Part shown: piece after piece, positions 19,260-27,629 of the stretch
How positions within the stretch are numbered: position 1 is the stretch's first letter
How the letters are laid out: each line of letters opens with the position of its first letter
DNA from: Oceaniglobus indicus
GTDB taxonomy: Bacteria; Pseudomonadota; Alphaproteobacteria; Rhodobacterales; Rhodobacteraceae
Length of the DNA: 64,000 bases
NCBI RefSeq assembly: GCF_002751875.1
Contig: NZ_NMZM01000002.1
Span: 372,001-436,000 of the forward strand
Direction: 5' to 3'
Made by a program: the position numbers and the translations under genes
The notes under the pieces: generated by a model
Databases searched by the model: none
Seen by the model: the letters and a program-made list of their open reading frames with translations, nothing else
What the model was told of the DNA's origin: nothing

Positions 19260-19290
19260 GATCCAAATACCCCCGCGCGGAGCGCATCCC
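19260..19290 (-). repeat. Intergenic repeat, copy 3 (variant GGGGTATTTGGATC)
   Basis: On the minus strand a GC-rich block GCTCCGCGCGGGGG is followed by TATTTGGATC. It sits 30 bp past the stop of the minus-strand gene at 19321 and 10 bp past the stop of the convergent CAP gene. Apart from one base in the tail (GGG for GAG), it matches copy 1 over the shared core. Confidence 0.65.
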
Positions 19291-19320
19291 ACGCGGGCCA
19301 CTTTTGCCGCGGGTGGCGGA

Positions 19321-19827
19321 TCAGGGCATGATCACGATGGTTGTTCCGGTCTGGATCATCGAATAGATCTCTTCCATTTCCTTGTCTGACACGGAAATGC
19401 AGCCCCAGGTCCAATCCTTCTTGCGATTCTTCTTCTTCTTGTAGAACGGACCACGCCCGTGGATGAAGATGTCGCCGCCCGGGCTCTTGCCCAGCGCCTT
19501 GGCGTTCGCCCGGTCCGCTTCGTTGGGATAGGACACGCCGATGGACAGGTGAAAGCGGCTTTTCGGATTGCGCCGGTCGATGAAATAGACGCCCTCGGGG
19601 GTGCGCCCGTCGCCTTCGACCTGCTTGTGGCCCACCGGGGCGAATCCCAGGTCGAACTTGTAGGATTCCAGCCGGCGATCGTTGTGCATCAGGTGCATGA
19701 CCCGCTGACCCTTGAAAACCTGGATCTGCGTCACTTCCGGCCCGTTGTAGGTGCGGAACTTCGAATCGCCACATGCGGTCAATGCGGCGAAGAGCGCCAG
19801 AGCGGCGAATATTTTCAGGAATCGCAT
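19321..19827 (-). CDS. YkuD-domain lipoprotein (YafK-like subfamily)
   Basis: A 168-aa lipoprotein (lipobox LTAC, Cys19) with a YkuD catalytic domain: GRTPEGVYFIDRRNPKS, SYPNEADR, IFIHGRGPFY and the catalytic block DWTWGCISVSDKEMEEIY. The DWTxGCI form is that of the YafK/DpaA-like branch. Members of that branch can act as amidases releasing proteins from peptidoglycan rather than as cross-linking transpeptidases. A basic lysine-rich run (KKKKNRKK) lies between the His and Cys motifs. It is the last gene of the minus-strand run that includes the Na+ channel, 81 bp downstream of it. Confidence 0.9.
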   Translation of the reverse strand: MRFLKIFAALALFAALTACGDSKFRTYNGPEVTQIQVFKGQRVMHLMHNDRRLESYKFDLGFAPVGHKQVEGDGRTPEGVYFIDRRNPKSRFHLSIGVSYPNEADRANAKALGKSPGGDIFIHGRGPFYKKKKNRKKDWTWGCISVSDKEMEEIYSMIQTGTTIVIMP

Positions 19828-19908
19828 GGTTGTTTCTGCTGCCTCGGTGTTTTCGATGGCTATACCCAAAAATCGCCGCTGCGAGAACCGCAATTCACGG
19901 AACCGCGA

Positions 19909-20724
19909 TCACGGTTTGTTGGGGTCGTGGCCTGACGGCGGCACCGCAGGATGGTCCTGCTGCGCCAGACGCGCTTCGATCGCGATCAGGCGGGCCAGAA
20001 CCTCGTCACGATAGGTATCTGTTCGCTCGACGTTTTCCATCTGGTGCGCGTCTTGCATCGCGTTGACGATCAGGCCCACCAGCAGGTTTACCACGGCGAA
20101 CGTCGTGACGATGATGAAGGGCACGAAGAACGTCCAGGCATAGGGATAAACCTCCATCACCGGGCGCACGATGCCCATGGACCATGATTCCAGCGTCATG
20201 ATCTGGAAAAGCGAATAGGCCGACAGGCCAAGGTTGCCGAACCATTCGGGAAAGCTCTGGCCGAACAGCTTGGTGGCCATGACCGACCCGATATAGAAGA
20301 TCAACGCCATCAGCAGGAACACCGACGTCATGCCCGGCAGGGCCGAGACGAACCCCTCGACGACCCGGCGCAGCGACGGGGCCACCGAAATCACCCGCAG
20401 CAATCGCAGAATGCGCAGCGCCCGCAGCACGCTCAGGTATTGCGACCCCGGCACCAGCGACAATGCGACGATGGTGAAGTCGAAGATGTTCCAGCCCTTG
20501 CGCCAGAAGCGCAGGCCCTTGGCAAACAGTTTGGCCGCGATTTCGATCACGAAGATCAGCAAACACAGCGAATCGAGTGTCGGCAGCAACGGTCCGGTGG
20601 CGCCCATCACCGCGTCCGACGTCTCGAGCCCCAGGATCACCGCATTCAGCAGGATCACCCCGAGGATGAAGTTGACCACGAACCGGGATTCGACCCAGTC
20701 GTTCACCTTGTCGCGTATGGTCAT
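19909..20724 (-). CDS. Voltage-gated sodium channel (NaChBac/NavAb-type)
   Basis: A 271-aa single-domain ion channel; four copies form the pore. S1-S3 span about residues 14-34, 48-68 and 80-92. S4 carries gating arginines at every third place (R101, R104, R107, R110). S5 is at about 133-152. The selectivity filter is TLESWSM at 177-183, the Na+-selective sequence of NavAb/NavMs-type channels, and S6 is at about 200-222. The C-terminal tail from 230 is helical and may form the four-helix bundle known in this family. The ATG overlaps the upstream methyltransferase stop by 4 nt. Marine alphaproteobacteria commonly encode such channels. Confidence 0.95.
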   Translation of the reverse strand: MTIRDKVNDWVESRFVVNFILGVILLNAVILGLETSDAVMGATGPLLPTLDSLCLLIFVIEIAAKLFAKGLRFWRKGWNIFDFTIVALSLVPGSQYLSVLRALRILRLLRVISVAPSLRRVVEGFVSALPGMTSVFLLMALIFYIGSVMATKLFGQSFPEWFGNLGLSAYSLFQIMTLESWSMGIVRPVMEVYPYAWTFFVPFIIVTTFAVVNLLVGLIVNAMQDAHQMENVERTDTYRDEVLARLIAIEARLAQQDHPAVPPSGHDPNKP

Positions 20725-21968
20725 GCGTTTTTTCCGTGCTGTCGGTTCGTGACATGTTTACGGCTGAACCTCGCCGCCACCTCGACATGGGGCGACCAGC
20801 GGAACTGGTCCACGACCGCGACCCAGTCCAGCGTGAATCCCGCATCGCACAGCAGTTTGGCATCGCGCGCGAAGGTGGTCGGGTTGCACGACACGGCCGC
20901 AACGACAGGCACGGTTGAGCGCGCGATTTCCGCCGTCTGCGCCTCGGCCCCGGCGCGGGGCGGGTCGATGACGATCGCAGCGTATCGGTTCAATTCATCC
21001 GGCAGCATCGGGCGGCGGAACAGGTCACGCGTCTCGCAACTGACGCGCTTCAGGCCCGTCGCCCCGCGCCATCCCTGGTCCAGCGCGTCCATCATCGCGC
21101 GTTCGCCTTCCACCGCGTGCACTTCTGCCGTTCGCGCCAGGGGCAGGGCGAAGGTGCCGGACCCGGCGAACAGGTCGATCACCTGTTTGGCCGGTCCGAC
21201 AGCGCGAATCACTGCCTCGGTCAACGCCTGTTGCCCGTGGGCCGTGGCTTGCAGGAACGCACCGGGAGGCGGTGCGACCTTTGCGGCGCCGAAGCTCTGC
21301 ACTGGCGGACGGGCGCCGGCGATCAGCTCGTCCTCCCAGGTCAGGCGGGCCAGGTCATGCCGGTCGGCAATGCCGGCCAGCGTGGTTCGCAGTGGCTGGT
21401 CCAGGTCTTTCCCGCCGAGCGCGGCGATATCGAGACCGGATTCCGATGCGGTCACGGTCAATGCCAGCTCGCCCTTGCGGGACGCCCCGGCGACGGTCAA
21501 CGCCTCGCAGGCGGGCAAACCGGCCATGATCGCCGGGTGCAGAAGATGACAGTCATCGATCGCGCTGATCGTGTCCGACGCGCGGCCGTGAAACCCGACC
21601 ATGGCGCCTTTTTTCGTGCGGCGCGCCGACAGGGTTGCGCGGCGGCGGCTGTTCGGGGGCGATGTGGCCGGGCCGTTGATGGGTGCCGTGATTCCCTGGG
21701 CGGCCAGGGCCGATACCACGACGCCGACCTTCCAGTCGGCGACGAACGCATCGGACGCGTGCTGTAACGCACATCCGCCGCAGGTGTTGTAATGGCGGCA
21801 CGGTGGGGTGACCCGGTTCGCGGACGGTGTGACAATGCGCGGTGCGGTGATCCGGTTTCCCGTCACCTCGCCCGTGATCACTTCGCCCGGAAGCGTCCGT
21901 GCGACAAAGATCGGGCCGGCCGCAATACCGTCGCCGTGATGGCCGAGACGTTCGATTGTGTGTGTCAT
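20721..21968 (-). CDS. 23S rRNA (uracil-C5)-methyltransferase, RlmD/RumA family
   Basis: A 415-aa enzyme that methylates C5 of a uracil in 23S rRNA. A short TRAM-like N-terminus (IERLGHHGDGIAAGPIFVARTLPGE) is followed by the 4Fe-4S ligands C57, C63 and C66, with a fourth Cys in the later DDCHLLHP. The SAM site is VIDLFAGSGTFALPLA, then DPPRAGAEAQ and the catalytic Cys in VSCNPTTFARD. Whether the target is U1939 or another uracil cannot be read here. The open frame upstream overlaps the ABC gene; ATG 21968 gives the family length. The stop overlaps the Na+ channel start. Confidence 0.94.
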   Translation of the reverse strand: MTHTIERLGHHGDGIAAGPIFVARTLPGEVITGEVTGNRITAPRIVTPSANRVTPPCRHYNTCGGCALQHASDAFVADWKVGVVVSALAAQGITAPINGPATSPPNSRRRATLSARRTKKGAMVGFHGRASDTISAIDDCHLLHPAIMAGLPACEALTVAGASRKGELALTVTASESGLDIAALGGKDLDQPLRTTLAGIADRHDLARLTWEDELIAGARPPVQSFGAAKVAPPPGAFLQATAHGQQALTEAVIRAVGPAKQVIDLFAGSGTFALPLARTAEVHAVEGERAMMDALDQGWRGATGLKRVSCETRDLFRRPMLPDELNRYAAIVIDPPRAGAEAQTAEIARSTVPVVAAVSCNPTTFARDAKLLCDAGFTLDWVAVVDQFRWSPHVEVAARFSRKHVTNRQHGKNA

Positions 21969-22041
21969 GCCCCGCGCAATAGGGTGCCGGCGCAACTCGG
22001 GCAAGGGGTCACATCCCGGGCCGGTCCGCAATCCGTCCCGC

Positions 22042-23874
22042 TTATTCGGCGGCCTGTCGGACGTCGATGAAGCCGCCGGACTGACGTCGCCAATATTGCG
22101 CATAGATCCCGTCACGTGCCAGCAAGTCTTCGTGGGTGCCCTGTTCGGCAATGCGCCCACGATCCATGACCACGATCCGGTCCATCTGTGCGATGGTCGA
22201 AAGGCGGTGCGCAATGGCCAGCACCGTCTTGCCCTCCATCACGTTGTCCAGCGCCGTCTGGATCGACGCCTCGACCTCGGAATCCAGCGCGCTTGTGGCC
22301 TCATCCAGGATCAGGATCGGCGCATCCTTCAGGATGGCGCGGGCCAGCGCGATGCGCTGCCGCTGACCGCCGGACAGTTTCACGCCCCGTTCGCCCAGGT
22401 GCGCGTCGTAGCCGCGCCGCCCCCTGTGATCCTGAAGATCCAGGATGAAGTCGTGCGCTTCGGCACGTTTCGCCGCGGCGATCATCTGATCCTCGGTCGC
22501 ATCGGGCCGCCCATAGCACAGGTTGTCGCGCGCCGACCGGTTGAACATCGCGGTTTCCTGGGTGACCATCCCGATCTTGCGGCGCAGGCTTTCCTGGGTG
22601 ACGTGGCGCAGATCCTGATCGCCGATGGTCACGCTGCCCTTTTCGGGATCGTAAAGCCGCAACAACAGCGCGACCAGCGTCGACTTGCCGGCCCCCGACG
22701 CCCCCACGATGCCCAGCTTTTCGCCGCGCGCGATCGTCAGATCCACGCCATCGATCCCGCCGACATCGCGGCCATAGGAAAAAGCGACGTTGTCGAAGTG
22801 AATCGGGCCGTCGGCCGTCAGCGCCGTGGCATCGGTGGCGTCGGTCAATGTGTGAGCCGGCGTCAGGGTGTTCATGCCATCCTCGACCTCGCCCACGTTG
22901 GCATAGATCGCCATCAGCGTGAACGACACCCAGCCGGTCATCTGCGCGATGCGGATCGCGATGGCGCCTGCGGCGGCGATATCGCCCGGCGTCGCGTTGC
23001 CCTCGGACCACAGATACAGGGTGCCGCCGACCAGAAGCACGGGCAAGATCCCCGCCAGCGTCATCAGCGACACCCGGAACCCCGACGCCATGACACCGAA
23101 CCGGATCACCTTGTCGCGGAACGTGCGGATCGCGCCGATGGCAGCCTTGTCCTCGTGATCGGCATGGGCGAACAGCTTGACCGTCTTGATGTTGGTGATC
23201 GTGTCCACGACCTGGCCCGACACCATGGCGCGTGACGCCGCACGAGCCATTGAACGTGACCGGATGCGCGGCATGAACCAGCGAATCAACCACAGATAGG
23301 CCACGACCCAGACCGCCAGCGCGGCCCCGACCCACAGGTTGATCGACCCCAGCAAGATCGCCGATCCGACCAGCGACGCCAGGGCAAAGAACACCACGTT
23401 GATGATTTCGGTCGCGACATCGGTGATGGCGCGGCTGACCTGCATCTGTTTCTGCGCGATCCGACCGGCGAAATCATCGTCGAAGAACGTCACCGACTGG
23501 CCCAGCGTCCAACGGTGCAGCCGGGTCAGGACCAGCGGGTTCACGTTCGGGGCAACGATGATCGCGTTGGATGCCGCCGACAGGCCGAACAATGCGGGGC
23601 GCACCACCATGAAGAACGCCGCGACGCCGACCAGCATCCACAGGTTTTCGGCAAAGAAGGTCGAAACGCCGGTGGCCAGCGCCGCGTCGATCACATGACC
23701 CAACAGGATCGCGGTGACCACTTCGGCCGTTCCTGCAAGGGCCGAAAAGACCCCGGCGATCCACAGCCATTTCCAGGCCCCTTCCAGGTTCCAGCCGAAG
23801 AACGCCATCAACGTCCGCGGCGGCGGGCCGTCGGCGGGCCGGAACGCATCTATCAGGTTGGCAAAACGCTCCAT
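22042..23874 (-). CDS. ABC exporter half-transporter (TMD-NBD), second of a pair
   Basis: A 610-aa protein with a six-helix exporter domain (about residues 25-325) fused to an ATPase domain: Walker A GASGAGKST, Q-loop MVTQETAMF, signature LSGGQRQR, Walker B ILILDEATSALDSE and H-loop AHRL. All catalytic residues are intact. It resembles MsbA/MDR-type exporters; substrates could be lipids, peptides or drugs. It follows a paralogous gene by 110 bp, so the two may form a heterodimer, although both have complete ATP sites and homodimers are possible. Confidence 0.93.
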   Translation of the reverse strand: MERFANLIDAFRPADGPPPRTLMAFFGWNLEGAWKWLWIAGVFSALAGTAEVVTAILLGHVIDAALATGVSTFFAENLWMLVGVAAFFMVVRPALFGLSAASNAIIVAPNVNPLVLTRLHRWTLGQSVTFFDDDFAGRIAQKQMQVSRAITDVATEIINVVFFALASLVGSAILLGSINLWVGAALAVWVVAYLWLIRWFMPRIRSRSMARAASRAMVSGQVVDTITNIKTVKLFAHADHEDKAAIGAIRTFRDKVIRFGVMASGFRVSLMTLAGILPVLLVGGTLYLWSEGNATPGDIAAAGAIAIRIAQMTGWVSFTLMAIYANVGEVEDGMNTLTPAHTLTDATDATALTADGPIHFDNVAFSYGRDVGGIDGVDLTIARGEKLGIVGASGAGKSTLVALLLRLYDPEKGSVTIGDQDLRHVTQESLRRKIGMVTQETAMFNRSARDNLCYGRPDATEDQMIAAAKRAEAHDFILDLQDHRGRRGYDAHLGERGVKLSGGQRQRIALARAILKDAPILILDEATSALDSEVEASIQTALDNVMEGKTVLAIAHRLSTIAQMDRIVVMDRGRIAEQGTHEDLLARDGIYAQYWRRQSGGFIDVRQAAE

Positions 23875-23984
23875 CGCGCGGGTTCCATCGGGTTTGGGTC
23901 AGGGGCGCGGGCTGGCGCGGGACCGCACCGTGGCGGTCACTCCCCAACGTAAGCGGTCTTTGGCGAAGGGCAACCTCGGGCGCG

Positions 23985-25844
23985 TTACTCGGCCGCTTCG
24001 GTGTCGATGAAACCGCCCGATTGGCGCGACCAGAAGCCGGCATAAAGGCCCTGCTTCGCCAGCAATTCATCGTGGCTGCCGATTTCAACGATCCGCCCAT
24101 CGTCGATCACCAGGATACGATCCATATGGGCGATGGTGGACAGGCGGTGGGCGATGGCGATCACGGTTTTACCCTCCATCATGCCATAAAGCGTGTCCTG
24201 AATCGCGGCCTCGACCTCGGAATCCAAGGCACTTGTCGCTTCGTCCAGGACCAGGATCGGCGCATTCTTCAGGATCACGCGGGCCAGCGCGACACGTTGC
24301 CGTTGCCCGCCCGACAGCTTCACCCCCCGTTCACCGACCTCGGCATCATAACCGGATCGGCCTTCGGGATCCTGAAGGTCCAGGATGAAATCATGGGCCT
24401 GCGCCTTGCGGGCGGCGGCCAGCATCTGATCCTCGGTCGCGTGGGGCGCGCCATAGGTGATGTTCTCGCGCACCGAGCGATGCAAAAGCGAGCTGTCCTG
24501 TTGCACCATCCCGATGGCCAGGCGCAGCGAATCCTGCCGCACCTTGGTGATGTCCTGCCCGTCGATCAGGATCTGCCCGCCGTCGGGATCATAGAACCGC
24601 AGCAACAGCTTGACCAACGTGGACTTCCCGGCGCCCGACCGCCCGACGATGCCGACCTTTTCGCCCGGTGCGATGGTCAGCGACAGGTTTTCCAATCCGC
24701 CCGACTCGCGACCATAGTGATGCGTCAGCCCCTTCAGTTCGATCCGCCCCTCGGTCAGCTTCAGATCCGGCGCGCCGGGATCGTCGGTGATGGCGATCGG
24801 CTGGGCGATGGTCTGCATCCCTTCGGCCACGACACCAAGGTTGCGGAAGAACGTGGTCAGCGCCCACATGATCCAGCCGGTCATCGCGTTCAGCCGCAGG
24901 GCCAGCGCGGTCGCGGCGGCAACGACCCCCACGGTCGCGCTGCCGCTGGACCACAGCCACATCGCCCAGCCGACCACACCGATGATCAGCAGCCCGTTCA
25001 ACGCGACCAGGGACACGTCCATGACAGTGAAAATCCGCATTTCCACATTGAACGTCTGGCGCGCGTGTTCGATGGCGGACTTGGCATAGCGCACCTCGGT
25101 ATCGTCCTGCGCGAACAGCTTGACGGAATGGATGTTGGTATAGCTGTCGACCACGCGGCCCGTGACTGCGCTGCGCGCGTCCGATGCCGCCTGGCTGGCC
25201 GGGCCGACCCGCCGGATCGTCCAGCGCATCAGGATGCCATAAAGCAACAGCCATCCTGCCAGCGGGATCAACAGGCGCGGGTCGGCATCGGTCAGCAGGA
25301 TCGCCGCGCCGACGATATAGGCCAGCGAAAACGTGATGGCATCGAACGCCTGGAACACGACCTCGCCCGCCGCTGGCGGCGTCTGCATGATGCGGTTGGC
25401 GATACGGCCGGCGAAATCGTTCTCGAACCAGCCGACCGACTGGCGCAGCACGTGGCGATGGGCCCGCCACCGATAAAGGGTGCCATAGTTCGGCAGGATC
25501 GCATTGTTCAGAAGACCGACGTTCAATGCCTGGAGAACCGGGCGGATGAACAGGATGAACAGCGCCACGATGATGAATTCGGTGCCATGATTGGCCCACA
25601 CTTGCGCCGGCGGCCCGGTCAGCAGGTCCACCACCCGTCCCATATATGCGATCAGCCCGACCTCGACCGCGGCCACGACCACGGACGTGGCCGCGGTGAG
25701 GGCGAAAACCTTGCGAAACGGCACGGAATAGTCGCGGATGAACGGCCATAGCCGCGTCGGCGGCACATCGGTTTCGGGATACGATCCGTAGGGATCGACC
25801 ATGTCTTCCAGCAGGCGGAACATCGGATGGCTTCTGGTGCGCAT
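23985..25844 (-). CDS. ABC exporter half-transporter (TMD-NBD), first of a pair
   Basis: A 619-aa TMD-NBD protein, paralogous to the next gene. The membrane domain covers about residues 35-340. The NBD shows GRSGAGKSTLVKLL, MVQQDSSLLHRSV, LSGGQRQRVALARVIL, LVLDEATSALDSE and AHRLST. Two in-frame ATGs compete, 25844 and 25823 (giving MFRLLEDMVDPYG); neither has a strong RBS. The N-terminal soluble stretch (DPYGSYPETDVPPTRLWPFI) is an elbow helix lead-in. It lies 40 bp after cca and probably shares its transcript. Confidence 0.93.
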   Translation of the reverse strand: MRTRSHPMFRLLEDMVDPYGSYPETDVPPTRLWPFIRDYSVPFRKVFALTAATSVVVAAVEVGLIAYMGRVVDLLTGPPAQVWANHGTEFIIVALFILFIRPVLQALNVGLLNNAILPNYGTLYRWRAHRHVLRQSVGWFENDFAGRIANRIMQTPPAAGEVVFQAFDAITFSLAYIVGAAILLTDADPRLLIPLAGWLLLYGILMRWTIRRVGPASQAASDARSAVTGRVVDSYTNIHSVKLFAQDDTEVRYAKSAIEHARQTFNVEMRIFTVMDVSLVALNGLLIIGVVGWAMWLWSSGSATVGVVAAATALALRLNAMTGWIMWALTTFFRNLGVVAEGMQTIAQPIAITDDPGAPDLKLTEGRIELKGLTHHYGRESGGLENLSLTIAPGEKVGIVGRSGAGKSTLVKLLLRFYDPDGGQILIDGQDITKVRQDSLRLAIGMVQQDSSLLHRSVRENITYGAPHATEDQMLAAARKAQAHDFILDLQDPEGRSGYDAEVGERGVKLSGGQRQRVALARVILKNAPILVLDEATSALDSEVEAAIQDTLYGMMEGKTVIAIAHRLSTIAHMDRILVIDDGRIVEIGSHDELLAKQGLYAGFWSRQSGGFIDTEAAE

Positions 25845-25884
25845 CGCTAGACGCTGCCCCGGGCCACACGGCAATCGGACCCGA

Positions 25885-27030
25885 TCATGACAGCAGGCGG
25901 TCGCGGGTCAGGCGAAAATCCGAATCGATCCACTCCTGTTCCAGCGCACGAAGTTTCTGACCCAGCGCGATGCCCTGCAAATCCGGCATCAGATCGGCGG
26001 CCGCCACGGGAAATTGCGCCGTCGCGCCGCGTTCGGCCTGTTGGACCAGATCGTCCTGCAGCGGCGTTTCGAACATCGCGGCGGCCAGGATGGCCGTATC
26101 GATCGCCATATCCGCACCATAGCGATAGGCGATTCCGGCGGGCCGCTCGGTCCCCGCAACCAGGGCCCGCAACAGCGCAAGCCGGTTCGCGTCCTGACGC
26201 GAAAGACGTAGACGATCGGCCGCATCCTCACCACCCAGCAGGGCAAGTCGGCGGATCGGATCGGGCGTCCTGCCGTCTTCGACGTGCAGCAAAAGCGCCA
26301 TATGTTGCGGATCCGCACCGGGCAGCACCCGCGCCAGAATACCGCTCTGGTGCATCGCGGACAGGGCCGGCGCGGGGTCGGGGGACGCCAGAAGCCGCAG
26401 CATTTCGTGGCCGATGCGCTCGCGCGACAGGTTTTCGATCCCCTCGGCTGCGGCGGCACAGGCGGCCAGGCCATCGCGGTCCAGACCTTGATCGGGGTTC
26501 GCAAACCAGGCATGGAACCGGAAGAACCGCAGGATGCGCAAGTGATCCTCGGCGATCCGGCGCGCCGCATCCCCGATGAACCGAACCCGGCGCGCACGCA
26601 GATCGGGCAAGCCGCCCAACGGGTCGTGCACTCTGCCGTGGCGATCGACATAGAGTGCGTTCATCGTGAAATCGCGCCGTGCCGCATCTTCGGCCATCAC
26701 GTCGGTAAAGGCGACCGTCGCGTGTCGACCGTCGGTTTCGACGTCATGGCGGAATGTCGTCACCTCATGGGGGTGACCTCCGACAACCACGGTGACGGTG
26801 CCGTGGTCGATGCCTGTGGGCACCACCTTCAAACCGACCGCTTCGCAAATCGTCGTGACCCGGTTCGGGGGCGCCGCGGTCGCAATATCAAGATCGCCGG
26901 TCGGACGCTCCATCAGGACGTCCCGCACATACCCGCCGACAAGGTACGCCGCGAAACCTTGATCCTCCAACGCATCCAGGATCGTCCGCGCGTCCGAGGG
27001 AACAGAACACTGATTTTCAACCAGGGTCAT
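25885..27030 (-). CDS. cca: CCA tRNA nucleotidyltransferase
   Basis: Adds or repairs the 3' CCA of tRNAs. A 381-aa class II polymerase-beta-type enzyme: LVGGYVRDVLMERPTGDLDIAT (about residues 31-52) with the catalytic DxD, then RRDFTMNALYVD and the basic LRILRFFRFHAWF segment that binds the tRNA acceptor arm. No HD domain is visible, so it is the short form. The ATG overlaps the upstream Nudix stop by 4 nt (27027-27030). Confidence 0.95.
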   Translation of the reverse strand: MTLVENQCSVPSDARTILDALEDQGFAAYLVGGYVRDVLMERPTGDLDIATAAPPNRVTTICEAVGLKVVPTGIDHGTVTVVVGGHPHEVTTFRHDVETDGRHATVAFTDVMAEDAARRDFTMNALYVDRHGRVHDPLGGLPDLRARRVRFIGDAARRIAEDHLRILRFFRFHAWFANPDQGLDRDGLAACAAAAEGIENLSRERIGHEMLRLLASPDPAPALSAMHQSGILARVLPGADPQHMALLLHVEDGRTPDPIRRLALLGGEDAADRLRLSRQDANRLALLRALVAGTERPAGIAYRYGADMAIDTAILAAAMFETPLQDDLVQQAERGATAQFPVAAADLMPDLQGIALGQKLRALEQEWIDSDFRLTRDRLLS

Positions 27031-27629
27031 TTATGCATCCTTTCAGCCAGTCCGTGCAGAATCCGCGCAGTCGCACCCCAGATGTAATAGGGCCCGAACG
27101 GCACCGCGAAGTAATGCCGCCGCCCGCCACGCCAGGCCCGCGACTGGACCGAAAAGCGCGCCGGATCGGTGACATGCGACAGCGGCACACGAAACACCTC
27201 GGCCACTTCTCCGGGTTCGGCACGCGGCGTGAAATCGGCGCGTATCAACGCCAGCACCGGCCGCATGGTGAACCCCGTGACCGTTTCATGCGAGTCCAGT
27301 GCACCAAGAACCTCGACGTTGGCGGGGTCAAGCCCGATCTCTTCTTTCGCCTCGCGCAGGGCCGCGCCCATCGCACCCTGATCCGTCGGCTCGACCTTGC
27401 CACCCGGAAACGAAATCTGGCCGGGATGATGCTTGAGCGCCGAAGACCGCTTGGTCAGGACCAGATCGGGACCGGCGTCCGTTTCGAGAACACCGACAAG
27501 AACGCCGGCCTCGCGCAGGGGACGGCCCGGGGTCATGGCGACCCCGTGATCCAGATCGAAATCCGACGACGCGGCACCGGACCGCGCCAACGCCGCCTTC
27601 AGCTCGTGGCGTAAGTCACGATACCGCAT
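27027..27629 (-). CDS. CoA pyrophosphatase-type Nudix hydrolase
   Basis: A 200-aa Nudix enzyme. The UPF0035 signature LTKRSSALKHHPGQISFPGG, which marks the CoA-hydrolysing branch (NudL/NUDT7-8), runs directly into the Nudix box GGKVEPTDQGAMGAALREA with KEEIGL after it. The predicted reaction is cleavage of CoA or acyl-CoA to phosphopantetheine and adenosine 3',5'-bisphosphate. It overlaps hslO upstream by 14 nt and cca downstream by 4 nt, so the three genes are translationally linked. Confidence 0.93.
   Translation of the reverse strand: MRYRDLRHELKAALARSGAASSDFDLDHGVAMTPGRPLREAGVLVGVLETDAGPDLVLTKRSSALKHHPGQISFPGGKVEPTDQGAMGAALREAKEEIGLDPANVEVLGALDSHETVTGFTMRPVLALIRADFTPRAEPGEVAEVFRVPLSHVTDPARFSVQSRAWRGGRRHYFAVPFGPYYIWGATARILHGLAERMHK

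Noticed and set aside
24021-25751. 576-codon plus-strand frame opposite an ABC exporter gene
   Set aside because: Antisense shadow of an intact ABC gene with all ATPase motifs on the other strand.
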